Assembly: GCA_948144175.1 (NCBI GenBank)
Contig: CANXME010002125.1
Location: 56,001-120,000, forward strand
Length of the DNA: 64,000 bases
Reading direction: 5' to 3'
Origin: Closterium sp. NIES-65
Taxonomy: Eukaryota > Streptophyta > Zygnematophyceae > Desmidiales > Closteriaceae
Positions 23,930 through 34,217 of the stretch are shown in pieces (position 1 is the first letter of the stretch; each line of letters begins with the position of its first letter). The translations under genes and the position numbers were made by a program. Under the pieces are notes generated by a model. It did no database searches, was not told where the DNA came from, and saw nothing but the letters and a program-made list of their open reading frames with translations.

Positions 23930-24842
23930 TGTTTTTCACGTCATCCTGCGTGAAACGTAAATCGCACTGGAACGTTGTTGGTCGGATGACTTCACTGGAA
24001 TCTTCCAAAGCGCTTGCAGAATATTTCCCAAGGAGAATCGCCCAATAGAGGCGACGGCTTTCCCAGCTGCACATCTCGCTCGCAAGCTGATTGGCCTGCT
24101 TCACGATTCTCCAAGCCTCGTTATCGTGATCCCGCGCCCATTCAATCTGGTGATACAGATTCCGAGAACGAAATGCTTGTTAGGACAAAGCAGCGGCTCA
24201 AAATGCTCCGTGTACTCGCTCTCCTGCCTTAGCAGCGACTGATTGCTTGACAGAATTCCGCAAACTCGTCCGCTGCCAGTACCGCCATCTACATCCAGTT
24301 CGTATTTGTATCGTTGTAACTGCGACGGACCAAGACGATCACCCAGCTCAATCCCATCCTCACTCATGCAGGCTATCCAGAATTTCCCGGTCCACAGCTG
24401 AGTTCAGGTGACTCTTGACGACCTTCACGTCGAGGATGTCGGGTCGAACGTCCGACATCCGATGCACGCGTAACCGCGGGCTAGCGCGCCACTGCGTGTC
24501 TTAGCTGACGTGGAAGTTGGTCATTCCGCCGCGAAAAACAGCCCGGCTTTGCTTCTTTTCCCACGGCACAGCATCCTCCCCGCTCCTGAAATAGCTCTCG
24601 CTCAAATCGACCGGGTCAGGGTAGAGTATGTCGATGCTGCCGGGCGCGCTGTGCGGGCTGAAAATCGGGAGGCCGGCGCGACGCGCGGCGACGGAGGAGG
24701 CTTTGCTAATGTGCGCGTCGCAGGTGCTGAGGAAGAACTCTGCGTTGAGGGAGTGAAGTTTGTACTTCGCGATCGCCTCCTTCAAGGAGGAAAAGTTAGG
24801 TGCGCAATTTCCCTGTGAGTGGGTTTTTCTACGGAAAACCAT
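23930..24842 (-). pseudogene. CAP10/GT90 O-glucosyltransferase-like pseudogene
   Basis: Minus-strand fragments fit the CAP10 (DUF821, GT90) fold in order: AEFFLSTCD, then IDILYPDPVDLSESY, PWEKKQSRAVFRGG, WRASPRLRVHRMSDV, QRYKYELDVDGGTGSGR, LLRQESEYTEHFEPLL and EAWRIVKQANQLASEM-SWESRRLYW. The line is broken by an in-frame TAA shortly after the FRGG motif (near 24503), a frameshift near 24370 and another near 24165. An upstream exon would be needed for a start but is not seen. Family members glucosylate or xylosylate proteins or glycans in the secretory pathway. With three lesions this copy is unlikely to work, unless the assembly is poor here. Confidence 0.65.
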
Positions 24843-25221
24843 ACAAAAAGTGCCAGCGAGTCCCTAAAATGTCCCAAAACACATGTGACGCAAATGTAAC
24901 GGCCTAGCACATCCCCTCAGTCGCGAAACGGCCCCGGGAAAATCGAGCCGCACATTTTCCCACGCGCGGCGCACCTTGCCCCGTGTCGCACATTTGGCGC
25001 TCGCGTGTCATCGTGCAATGCGAAAGCAACGCCGCCATTTTCGGGACACGCCAAATGCACACCTTAAAGCATTTTCTGCCTTAAGGTAGTTGCCAACATC
25101 TACACCAGGTGGACACTTCTCACTATGTTAGAAGGGTTGCACATCAACCCAACCAGGCGACGCATCCGGTGATTAAAAAGACCATTTAATGAGCCACACC
25201 ATGTGTCAACTGTATCAGCGT

Positions 25222-25385
25222 CAATTGCGTCCATACCAGCGCACATGGCCACATGGCCCCCACATGTCACGGCAAAATAACCCACCACCCTCACTTTGTA
25301 TTTGCGTCAATTACGTCCATACCAGCGCACATGGTCACATGGCCCCACATGTCACGGCAAAATAACCCACCACCCTCACTCTGTC
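25222..25385. repeat. about 83-bp tandem duplication at the transposase 3' end
   Basis: GCGTCAATTGCGTCCATACC begins at about 25222 and recurs at about 25305 as GCGTCAATTACGTCCATACC. The homology runs through CACGGCAAAATAACCCACC in both copies. It lies just after the C-terminal exon of the minus-strand transposase. Confidence 0.8.
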
Positions 25386-28300
25386 AGCAGGAACTTGTTC
25401 AGGAGCATGACCCGCTTGTTCACGTAGGACTTGCACACGTGCACCACCCTCTGGATGCACTCCACGTCCACCACCGCATATCTTGTTCTCACACGGCCGG
25501 GAGACAGCTGCAAGCATGTCGTCATCGGGCATGTGCCCTCCTCCTCGTAGTACTGCACGTACACGTGCCGCCCCATCTCTCCGTCCGCCCCCTCTGCGCG
25601 GAAGATGCAGAGGCACCTTGCGTACCACTCCTCTTCGTCAGACCGGAACACTGCGATGTCTGAAAACCACCGCTCAGAAGGGCTGGCCTTCACAAATGTG
25701 CCCTTGGGTACAAGCTCTCCCCCCCGCGTTCGGGGGATCGCCACGGCTGTGTGCACATGCGTACACTGCACAACGGAGACGGAGGACAGTGTATGCGGTG
25801 AGATTTCTTCACAACGCTCGCACCCTACCGTCACGCATGCTATCCCCGCGATTCATCAACCATCCCCCAGCCATCTTATGACCAACCTCATTCCCCACCT
25901 CGATGGTAGTGGTGGGGATGCCTACCGCCACCATGCACCCGGCGAGCACGTCCATGTCTGACCCATGTGCTTCGCGATACGCCCACAACACCGCATCCAG
26001 GTCTTCGTCCACGTGCGCCCTCTTTGACGTCTTCGTCAGGACTGGCTTCATTCTTCGAACGGCCTGTGTGCACACAACTGCATGCACGCCCCATGTGAGA
26101 ACCGTGAGCCCGATGGTACGCTCCATTCTACAGCACCTTGTGTGCATTTGAATACACACCCCTCCTCCTCACCTCGCGCAACGCCGTCACATACTGCCTA
26201 TTTCCGCCCGCTTCCGCCGCCACCTCCCGTGCAATCTCGCGCTGCACCTCCTCCTCGACAATACGGCGCGGGATGTCATGCCAGTTGCTGTCCCGGACTG
26301 GCACCTTCACGGTGCCTTTGTGCGTGTGCTCCCACAGGTTGGTGGATGTCTCGTTTGGCATACCACGCAGTGGTATGCCGTCAATCAAGTGCACGATCTG
26401 GTGCACCTTCGGGATGTTCCAGTCCGACGTCTGGTCAGGGAATGCGGCCTTGATGGCCGCCACCATCCTGTGTACACGCAGCTGGAGTCACGCTTAGGCC
26501 GGACATCACACACGAATGGTCAACAAAAATGAAATCACAAAGGGATTTGGCACGTACTGCACAGCCATCTCGCGGACATCGTCCAGTGACTTCTCGGTAT
26601 GCTTTGTCACGCCCACCAGGGCCTTGTGGAAGCTGGCGTACGCAACAAACGCAGCCACTTCCCGTTCCCGTTTAGCCTTGGCCGGCGGCTTGCTCTTCTC
26701 CATGTTGTTTGCGATAAGCAGGGGCATCACTTGCATCATCCCCCTGTGCTCGAAAGCGGCGTAGTTCGCCCCTGTGCTGAACCATGTGGTCCTCCCCGGG
26801 ATGCGCACCACACATGCGCGCATGTCCTTCTTTTGTTCCTTGCGACGCCTGCCATGGAGGGGATAGAGGGTCAGCACAGCCCCCGGAACGACCACGAACG
26901 TGTCGCCATTCCCATCCATACCCACCTCTCAAACTCACGCCTCTCCGGCTTGCTCCTACCAATCATGAAGCACTTGCCCATGCGTGGCAGCATTCCCCCG
27001 TCCAGTACGTGGAGAAGGTCCGCCGCGCATGCGAGGAACACGTTTCCCCACGTGGTCTCGGCAAAGTTCTACCGTTCCAAATAGCACTGCCACACCGTAC
27101 AACGGCACACATATGAACGGGCGCACAGTCACCCCCCCCATGTACATAACCCGACACCGTGATACTAGCATATTATGCATTGCAACTCCTCACATGCACA
27201 GGGTGTGTGGACCATCGCTTCTGGATTTTCTCCGCCGCCTTGTTGTCGTCAGCCGACTGAATTGCCTCCACGACCCGCCTCTGCAGCTCCACCGTCCGCA
27301 CCACCGACTTACGTGACAGTTCTGCAAAATGTGTCTCCTTGATGTAGCACGAAGAACACGGCCGATGTGAGCCTTGCTGCAGAGTCGCAGTTGACCGCGA
27401 CGACTCTGGGAAGTCCCCCAGCTGCCCGAAAAGGCATGGAAAGGCCTTCACCACCTTGCCCGTCGCGTCCGTCACATAAAACCACCGCAACTCGACGCTG
27501 CACAGGGCGACATGGTAAGTTGTATTCATGTAAGTCATAGCATGGCGCGTAAGCACCTCTCTCACACCCACTCACCCTCTGTGCGCCCAAAGTAGGGGCT
27601 CGAATATCACCTCCATGCACTGCTGGAAAATGCGTGTCTTCTCGGTCGGCGACGCCCACTCTGGCGGGAACGGCAGAACCCCAGCCAGTACGTGGCCCGG
27701 CTCCTGCCAGCGGAGCGCTTCCAAGATGTTGAACAAACTGATTAGGACCGGCCATGCCGCCAGTCTGCCATTTCTCGAGGCGTGCGTGCTGTCGCTGTAC
27801 ACAATCACACCCAGCACAATGCAGTCCTCCTCCCCAATCACAGCCTGCGCACATAGTGGACCCAACCGTCAGTGATGCAACGCTTGATCGGTTAAGCGCA
27901 TTCCACCCAGCTGAATACGAGTTCATACCTGCGCTTCTTCCAGCCACTTTCCCGTGTCGGGAGTGCTGTAATGCCGCACCGTATCGGTGTCATCCTCGTC
28001 CGCCCGAGGCTTGGTCACAAATCCCGCAATGTGCTGGAATGCGCGTAGAAATTTCTTCACCAGCTGCCACACGCATGTACACGATGGGTTAATGGTCTGT
28101 CGATTACCCTCTTCCGCGAAACGAACATTTAGTGGCCCCTTTCCCAGGCATGTACACATGCACTCACCAACTCAGTATCTCGGTAGTGCAGCAGCAGCGT
28201 ACACATCCTTCCTCTCGGGCCGTAGCACTTGATGTCCCTCGTCTTCCATGGGACATGATCACTTGGCGCCCTGTCGCGCCCATAGCGTCTCACGTCTACG

Positions 28301-28758
28301 AAATTGAGCCACCGCCTCACGTCCCTCAAAGAGAAATAAGGGTTCTAAAATATGTTAAGCAGCCTGTTCACCTCCCTTCTCGACAGATCTGCCTCGCGGA
28401 AGAAGATTTACAGCTCGACCAGAGTGTTGAAGCCGTCGTCAATCACTGACATGACACTCTCACCCCCGTCGCTATCCTCCTCTAGGCCTTCGGGAGGGTC
28501 GGGTTGATCGGCAACTGCACCCGGTTCCACTGCGGCCCTCTCAGCAGAGCCGCCTTCATAGCTGCGTCGAGAACGCACGGGTGAACGGGGCATTGCTCCG
28601 CGCCTGGCGCGCAACGCGTCCCGATACGCCTCCACCAGCCGCTGGGCACGAGAGTGCTGTATCTTCCTCCTGCACTTGACATTCTTAGACACATGCGACT
28701 GGAGCATGTTGTCATCAACGTGCTCCAAGCCGCATGCCTCGCATGCGTTACCCAGCAT
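25376..28758 (-). CDS. Plavaka-like (CACTA superfamily) transposase with an in-frame stop
   Basis: About ten exons on the minus strand. N-terminal C2H2-like finger (CEACGLEHVDDNMLQSHV, near 28740-28690) and a basic/acidic linker. The core follows: GKWLEEAQ (27930) to VLGVIVYSDSTHASRNGRLAAWP (near 27800), with HVLAGVLPFP; PCLFGQLGDFP and PCSSC (27450-27340); ADLLHVLDGGMLPRMGKC (near 27000); WNIPKVHQIVHLIDGIPLRGMPNETSTNLWEHTHK (26410-26320); and a C-terminal region with WYARCLCIFR and VVDVECIQRVVHVCK (25620-25440). This order matches Plavaka-type transposases, best known from fungi. The SDSTH and HVLDGG aspartates are the likely catalytic pair. A single in-frame TAA at 28408-28410 splits VEL from FFREADLSRRE, so the copy may be inactive. 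It shares a divergent promoter with the gene at 29309. Confidence 0.65.
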
Positions 28759-28821
28759 CGCAAGAGGTGGCGCGAACCCTAATTGCAAATTACCGATAAA
28801 CTGTGCCACTCGTACACACAC

Positions 28822-29308
28822 ACAAATGTACCAGCAACCCCCTCTGTCTTGGTACCACCTCCCGAAGCGGTGATTGCGACCTTGTTAACGGTGGGGAACG
28901 GCAAATGTGTACCCGTTATTAGTAACATTGCATGAAACACGTAAAGCAGGAGATAGCATCGGTTTAGGATAGTTGATTAGGCCAGTCAAACCGAACAGCA
29001 ACAACCTCTCCAACATGAGCGCACCCGAACGAAACCCCACCAATTCACTGTACATTGGCGCCATCCTGACCACTTATCTTACCCGCTCTCGTCGATGTGC
29101 GGATGTTTGGTGGCGCATTGGGTCCAAATGACGACACCACATGTGTCCACACCTCTAACGTATGTGGACAAGAGTGCTGCGGGATGTGATTACGTGGCGG
29201 ATAATGTCCGCGTGTACAATGACGCTCTCTGTCATTCCAGCATCCTCCTAGAGTAGTTGAGCTTATATTCTCCACACTGGTGACGGTGGTGCGCTCTAGC
29301 TCTCAACC
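28822..29308. promoter_or_regulatory. divergent intergenic region of the Plavaka-like cluster
   Basis: 487 bases lie between two divergent genes of the cluster and hold no open frame of note. By position it must contain both promoters. I see no clear TATA or repeat motif that I would call. Confidence 0.35.
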
Positions 29309-30582
29309 ATGGCTGAAATGGCCATGCTACTCGCGGAGATGAAGGCTAATCCAGACGACGTGTACTGCTTCGTGGAGGAGCCTCTCTTGCCCACCAGGCT
29401 CCCCTTCCTTCAGTCTGAAGATGGACACGATGATCCGCTGGCCGGCTGGCGCATCAATGTCTGCTTCCTGTTCAATGCAACGGGAACAATCATGTGTCCG
29501 CCTCTTCTCATATTCCGCGCGGACGACGCGCTTGCTCAAGGCCTTGAAACACCCCCCGAGTTTACCGTGTTCGTGCGACACAGCGTGGACGGGTTTGTCA
29601 CGCCCGAGGTGGGAGATATTCTGCTCATACCCCGTCCAGTATGCGGAATGCCTTGACATTATCCTCGTGCAATCCCAGTTGCTAACATGCCTGCTCCATC
29701 CTAGCGTGTTATGCTTGTCAGATATTCAGCGAGTACCTTGAAGCGTTGAACGGGCGGTCGTACTCTACAGACGACCATGTCATCGTCCTCGTGACACGAG
29801 ACGCCCACTCGTCAACTGATCCATCCATGATGGAAACGACGGAGCACGGTTTCCGCGTGCAGAACCTAAGCAACCTCCGAATCATTCACATGCAGGGTCC
29901 TGATGCGCCAAGGTGCATCCATCCCGGCATGTGCGGTCTGGTAGAGCTGTGGAAGACACTGTACCGTTCCTCATACCTTCGCCATTTGATGATGACACCA
30001 GAGTGGCGCGACAGCGCATTGTTCCGATACGCCCCTCCCCTGTCCATCATGGTGAACTGGATGGGTTCAACGTGGAGGGACTTGACTCCGCTTTCGGTCC
30101 ATCTCAGCTGGTGGCGCGCCGGCTGTGTGCCGGCATCGTGGCGCTCCTTCGTGCGAGAGTTCGTAAACCCCGTTCTTTGTGTCTTGTCCGAACCTCTTGT
30201 TCAGGAACTGGGACAGCTGCAGTACATCATAGACGAGTTCGCACGGCCTGGCCACACTCTCATGCATGCCACGGATTATGCGCACTGCGAGGTGACCCTT
30301 CTCCCGCCACGCGTGCAGCGCACCATGAACGACACCCCAGGCGCCGAGGACAGCCGCGAGATAACCCTGCACACGCAGCCAGGACCGCTACTGAATGACC
30401 ATCGTTGTCGCAGGCGGGTGGCGCGCGTCGTCACCGAATACCTTGTCCGTCAGGCCCTAAAGCTCGGCATTAATGTGCGGGACGCACCAGAGTGGTTTGG
30501 CGCATCGAACGCTCTGGTCGTCAGCCGTCTGCGTCAGACGCCAACCAAGCGTCCCCGTCCATCGACTGTAACCATAATTTGA
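29309..30582 (+). CDS. DDE_1 (pogo/jerky)-like domesticated or decayed transposase protein
   Basis: Two exons, 29309-29608 and 29722-30582, join in phase (386 residues). The central part resembles the DDE_1 domain: VYCFVEEPLLP where the family has the first Asp (YNMDETG), NVCFLFNATGTIMCPPLLIF, EFTVFVRHSVDGFVTPEIFSEYLEAL across the splice, VIVLVTRDAHSS in place of the LLLDNAPAH box, and IHPGMCGLVELWKTLYRSSYL in place of the PLDQGVI box. The expected third Asp is missing and the first is Glu, so cutting activity is doubtful. The frame is open, which suggests use as a DNA-binding or structural partner rather than random decay. It is part of the plus-strand trio beside the Plavaka-like transposase. 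A distant fold match is possible, so the family call is moderate. Confidence 0.5.
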
Positions 30583-31297
30583 TGTACTGCGACCATAAAA
30601 TGAGGCCAGCTTTGGCGCGGTAATGGTGCGGGGGGGGTCGGGAATTTGGTATGTAGGGGTGTTTACGGCCTTCTTCGACGACCGTAAGAGTGTGGCGTGC
30701 TATGGTATGTCATAATGGTGTGCAAGTATGAAATTGGATGTAATGTCTTACCTGTTGTTGCGAGACTGTGTTAAACGAGAGCGTGTAGATAGGCTTTGAA
30801 TGCCACCTTGGATGTGCGAACCGGACCACAGCCACGTGGTGGTAGTTCATGCTTATTGTGCGCTGGACAAGATGTTGAAAGTTCTATTCGCAACAACAAA
30901 GATGTTGAGTGTTTGATGATGCACGAACATTAGCGAGTATGGACCATCACACACCCACTCTTGCAACCTCGCAGCCACATGCATAGTAAATCCCAGGTCC
31001 CCACTGAGGGCCCTATACATGATTTGAAAACATGACACGTGTGCCGTCATGGATATCCACCGTTCAGCGCCAATTTAGGGACAGCTCGATCTGGCGCGCT
31101 ATGGTAAGCTTGGTGTTCCTTATCTATGCTGAGGGTTTCCGAACAACAACACACCAGGCAAAGCTACAATGTCCGCTGCCTCATATAGTCGTCCGATGAG
31201 CTGCCATTACAGCAGACTAGGTTTTGGACGCTCGACTCTCTGTCTATCTCTCCCGTCTACCTACACAGTACGCGCCTGAGTCTTCTTAGTGCACACG
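30583..31297. other. intergenic in the transposon cluster
   Basis: No coding frame with features. It separates two plus-strand genes and probably carries the terminator of one and the promoter of the next. Confidence 0.35.
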
Positions 31298-33654
31298 ATG
31301 AACATACAGCGTATGCTGGTGCAGCGAGACAACGTGTCATGCGCGGCCAGTGCCCTGACCACACTGTCAACGGAGCAGGAGTGCCGAAAGCGCAAGGTGA
31401 AGCAGGAGTTGCCACGCCCTCGTATAGTGACATCGGCGGGCAGCGGTGTGAGGGGCGTAGGAGAGGTGCCGCCGCCTCCCAGTGACGATGTCGTTGCCCG
31501 TCTTGCCCGGCCCAACTATCAGCTTGATTTCCAGACGTTGGCACTCTACGGTCCCCATGGAGTGGGGTGTCAGCTGCCAGCACAGGATGTCCTGACGCTC
31601 GCTGACGGACAGTGTCTGGCCGACACAGTAGTGGACTTCCATAATATGTAAGGCCCATGAATCGGTATGTACTATACATGCTGTATGCTCTTTTTTTCGT
31701 ATCTTGCCTGACGAGCCATTTTGTGCATGTGTGCTGTGATCCAGACTATTGAACATAAGGTATCCGAAGCTGGAAGGAGGCAAAACCTGGTTCGCTCTGG
31801 ACACAAAGGCGTTTACGTTTGTGACATCCATGAACAAGGCTTGGCCCCTTGGCCATGCACCGTGTATTTTCGCACAGGACTACCTCGCCATCCCAGTGTG
31901 TTACGAGTAAGGCGTCTACCCCTTGATGCTCATGCTGCTGATAGTTGCCGGGCACCAGAGCAGCTGGTGTCGACACGCGTTCCTTAACATACAATGTGCT
32001 TACATGTGCCAGGGGCCACTACTCGCTGGTCATAGCTACGAACCTCCGCACCATGGTCAGCGGGAAGCTATCCGAGACTGCAGAGGGCGGCGTGGAGCTG
32101 GTGCATCACGATGGTGCACAGCTGCACACCAAGAGGCCGGAAGTGATGGAGGGCGTCAAGAAGTGAGTGGTACATCTTGTACTTGTGCCATGGCCAAATC
32201 TTGATAAATGTTGTTGATGCCAACATAACGACCACCGGTAACCTACTTCCCTTGCAGGATGTTGCTCGTGCTGCACAAAGCTCAGCTGCCCACGGCCGAC
32301 CAGAAGCAGGCAGAGGACCACTTGAAGTATGCCGACGTCCACATCATGCATGTGAGTGCACTTCATGTCGCAGTCATGTCGCGGACACAGTCTGGTTTGT
32401 CAGTCACTTGACGTGTGCGCTCTCATGTTCCGTGTCTGCTGGCAGTCGGAAGACATCCCACAACAGTCGAACGTGGTAGACAGTGGCATTTATGTGGGCA
32501 TGTATCTCCACGCCCTGGTTTCGTCCGGCTTCTCAATCCTCAAAGAGTGGATGCCGTTCTACGGCGTGAAATCGTGGGCCTACCGGCGCCAGCTCCGCGA
32601 GGAGGTGTCCCTCCACGCCACAGGTGACCTTATTGTCAAGCTATTTGGGGAGGGTGTGGATGTTCCCGTGCAGCCTCTTCCCCAGGTGGGAGAACACGGC
32701 GCCCTCGTCTTTCCCAAGGAGGACGAAGTCCGCACCGACCTGGCGAGGCAGTCAGGCATGATAACCCGGGTGGAGCTAGGGGGGTACGTTGTGTGTGCGG
32801 CTGTCATGGGCCTGGCACGTTCGCTGGGGATTTCGGAGGATCAACTGCTGAGTGGAGCGGCACACGAGCTTCAGGCACACGGCACGCCTCTGCTGGCTCT
32901 GTCCACGTCCAAGAACCACGTGGAGCACGCCGCATCTATGCGGACGCTCGGCATAACCATCCAATCGGCTCCCTGTCCGCTTCCGCTCCCATCGTTCCCT
33001 TCTGCGCATCTCGATGGGTCGTCCATCATTCATAGTGAGCCGACACCAGCCGATGTCAAGCCCGTGACGACGGGGGAGCAGGAGCTCCCAACCGCTCCCG
33101 TGACTCCGGCAGCACCGCCGACGGTCTCGCGCTCTGCCAGGTATCGCACGCGTGCCGGGACTAGGAATGCAGCACGGGCCGTGCGTCAGACCAGCATGCC
33201 TGCCGCGTACGGTGGTCGGCCTGCATCCAGTCGCTGGACAGGGGTGAGTTGGTGCCCACGGGGCCGAAAGTGGGGGGTTAAGATGGTGTGCGGCCTAGGC
33301 ACTGGTCAGCAGATCAGGCTGGGTGCGTATAATGTGGAGCTCGATGCGGCGTATGCGTATGTTGCGGCGACATTTGTGATCAGGCGTAATGACCACATCC
33401 AGCACACGAAGGAGCTGTCGGACGTGAAGAAGGCATCCCTGATCGGGTGTGTTCGCGACGACGTGCGTCATCTGGTCAAGGCACGGATGTGGTGGAGGTG
33501 GCGTCAGTGGAGGACAGCAATGGCAGAGCTAGGCATTGCTCCTAGTACTCCCTTCCCCCTCGAAAACAATGGCGCTCGGTCGCCGGACAACAGCACTGGT
33601 GATGGCGACGTGGAAGGCAGGATGGTCCATGATGTGGAGGCGGTGGACGAGTAG
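31298..33654 (+). CDS. Ulp1-like (C48) fold fused to an AP2-like domain, Cys-to-Ser active site
   Basis: Five exons join in phase: 31298-31647, 31745-31906, 32013-32162, 32258-32351, 32446-33654, giving 654 residues. Residues about 60-270 follow the Ulp1/C48 order: a GQCLADTVVDFHNM start (like the WLND helix), GHYSLVI (His), VELVHHDG (Asp), and PQQSNVVDSGIYVGMYLHAL (Gln then D-S-G). The family has D-C-G there; the codon is AGT, one base from TGT. Later, residues about 512-570 read TGVSWCPRGRKWGVKM, LGAYNVELDAAYAYVAA, the strand-strand-helix pattern of AP2/ERF DNA-binding domains. The rest is low complexity. Ulp1-like domains ride in several plant transposon groups; an AP2-like fusion with a dead site I do not recognise. 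It could bind element DNA or SUMO-like partners without cutting. Confidence 0.6.
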
Positions 33655-34217
33655 GCGCAATTGACTGAAAAAATGGGTATATATAGTGCCATGGCGGCAT
33701 GAGCTGTGCCGTCAAGGAAACTGGGCGAGGCTGATTGCTACACGGATGGCGGTGCCTAGGTCGTTGGACCTGTACAGGAAGCTTTGTACTATGTGTGAAC
33801 ACCTTCTGATGCTAGATGTAGTTCTATCCCCTGGTGTGAAAGAGTGCGTACTGCATTGATGTCGCAATGTGGATGTCTTGTAGTGGCGCATAATGAATAT
33901 CCTCCAATGTCTGATTACATATGCACCTCGCGGATGACCCTTACTAGTTTAACAAAAGGTGTAGCAGATGTTGTTATGGTGCTGCCATGTTGGGTAACAA
34001 ATGACTCGACTGTATAACGAGATATGTGGATAACTTTGCGTCATGGTGTCGCCATGTGGACAAAAGCTGCCAGATGACGGACGCAGTATGACCGACAAGT
34101 GATTGCCACGTGTAATGGGGGGGTACAGCACAGACGTGCCCTTGGGTTGGACGTAGAATGCGTAAGTAGTGACCAATATGTAAGCCAGACTCATTCTTGC
34201 CCACAACTGTGTTCACG
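33655..34217. other. intergenic in the transposon cluster
   Basis: This AT-richer stretch after the Ulp1/AP2-like stop shows no coding frame with features. By position it holds a 3' UTR and the promoter of the next plus-strand gene. Confidence 0.35.

Noticed and set aside
32793..33035. Small overlapping frames on both strands of the Ulp1/AP2-like gene
   Set aside because: Shadows of the phased exon; no features of their own.
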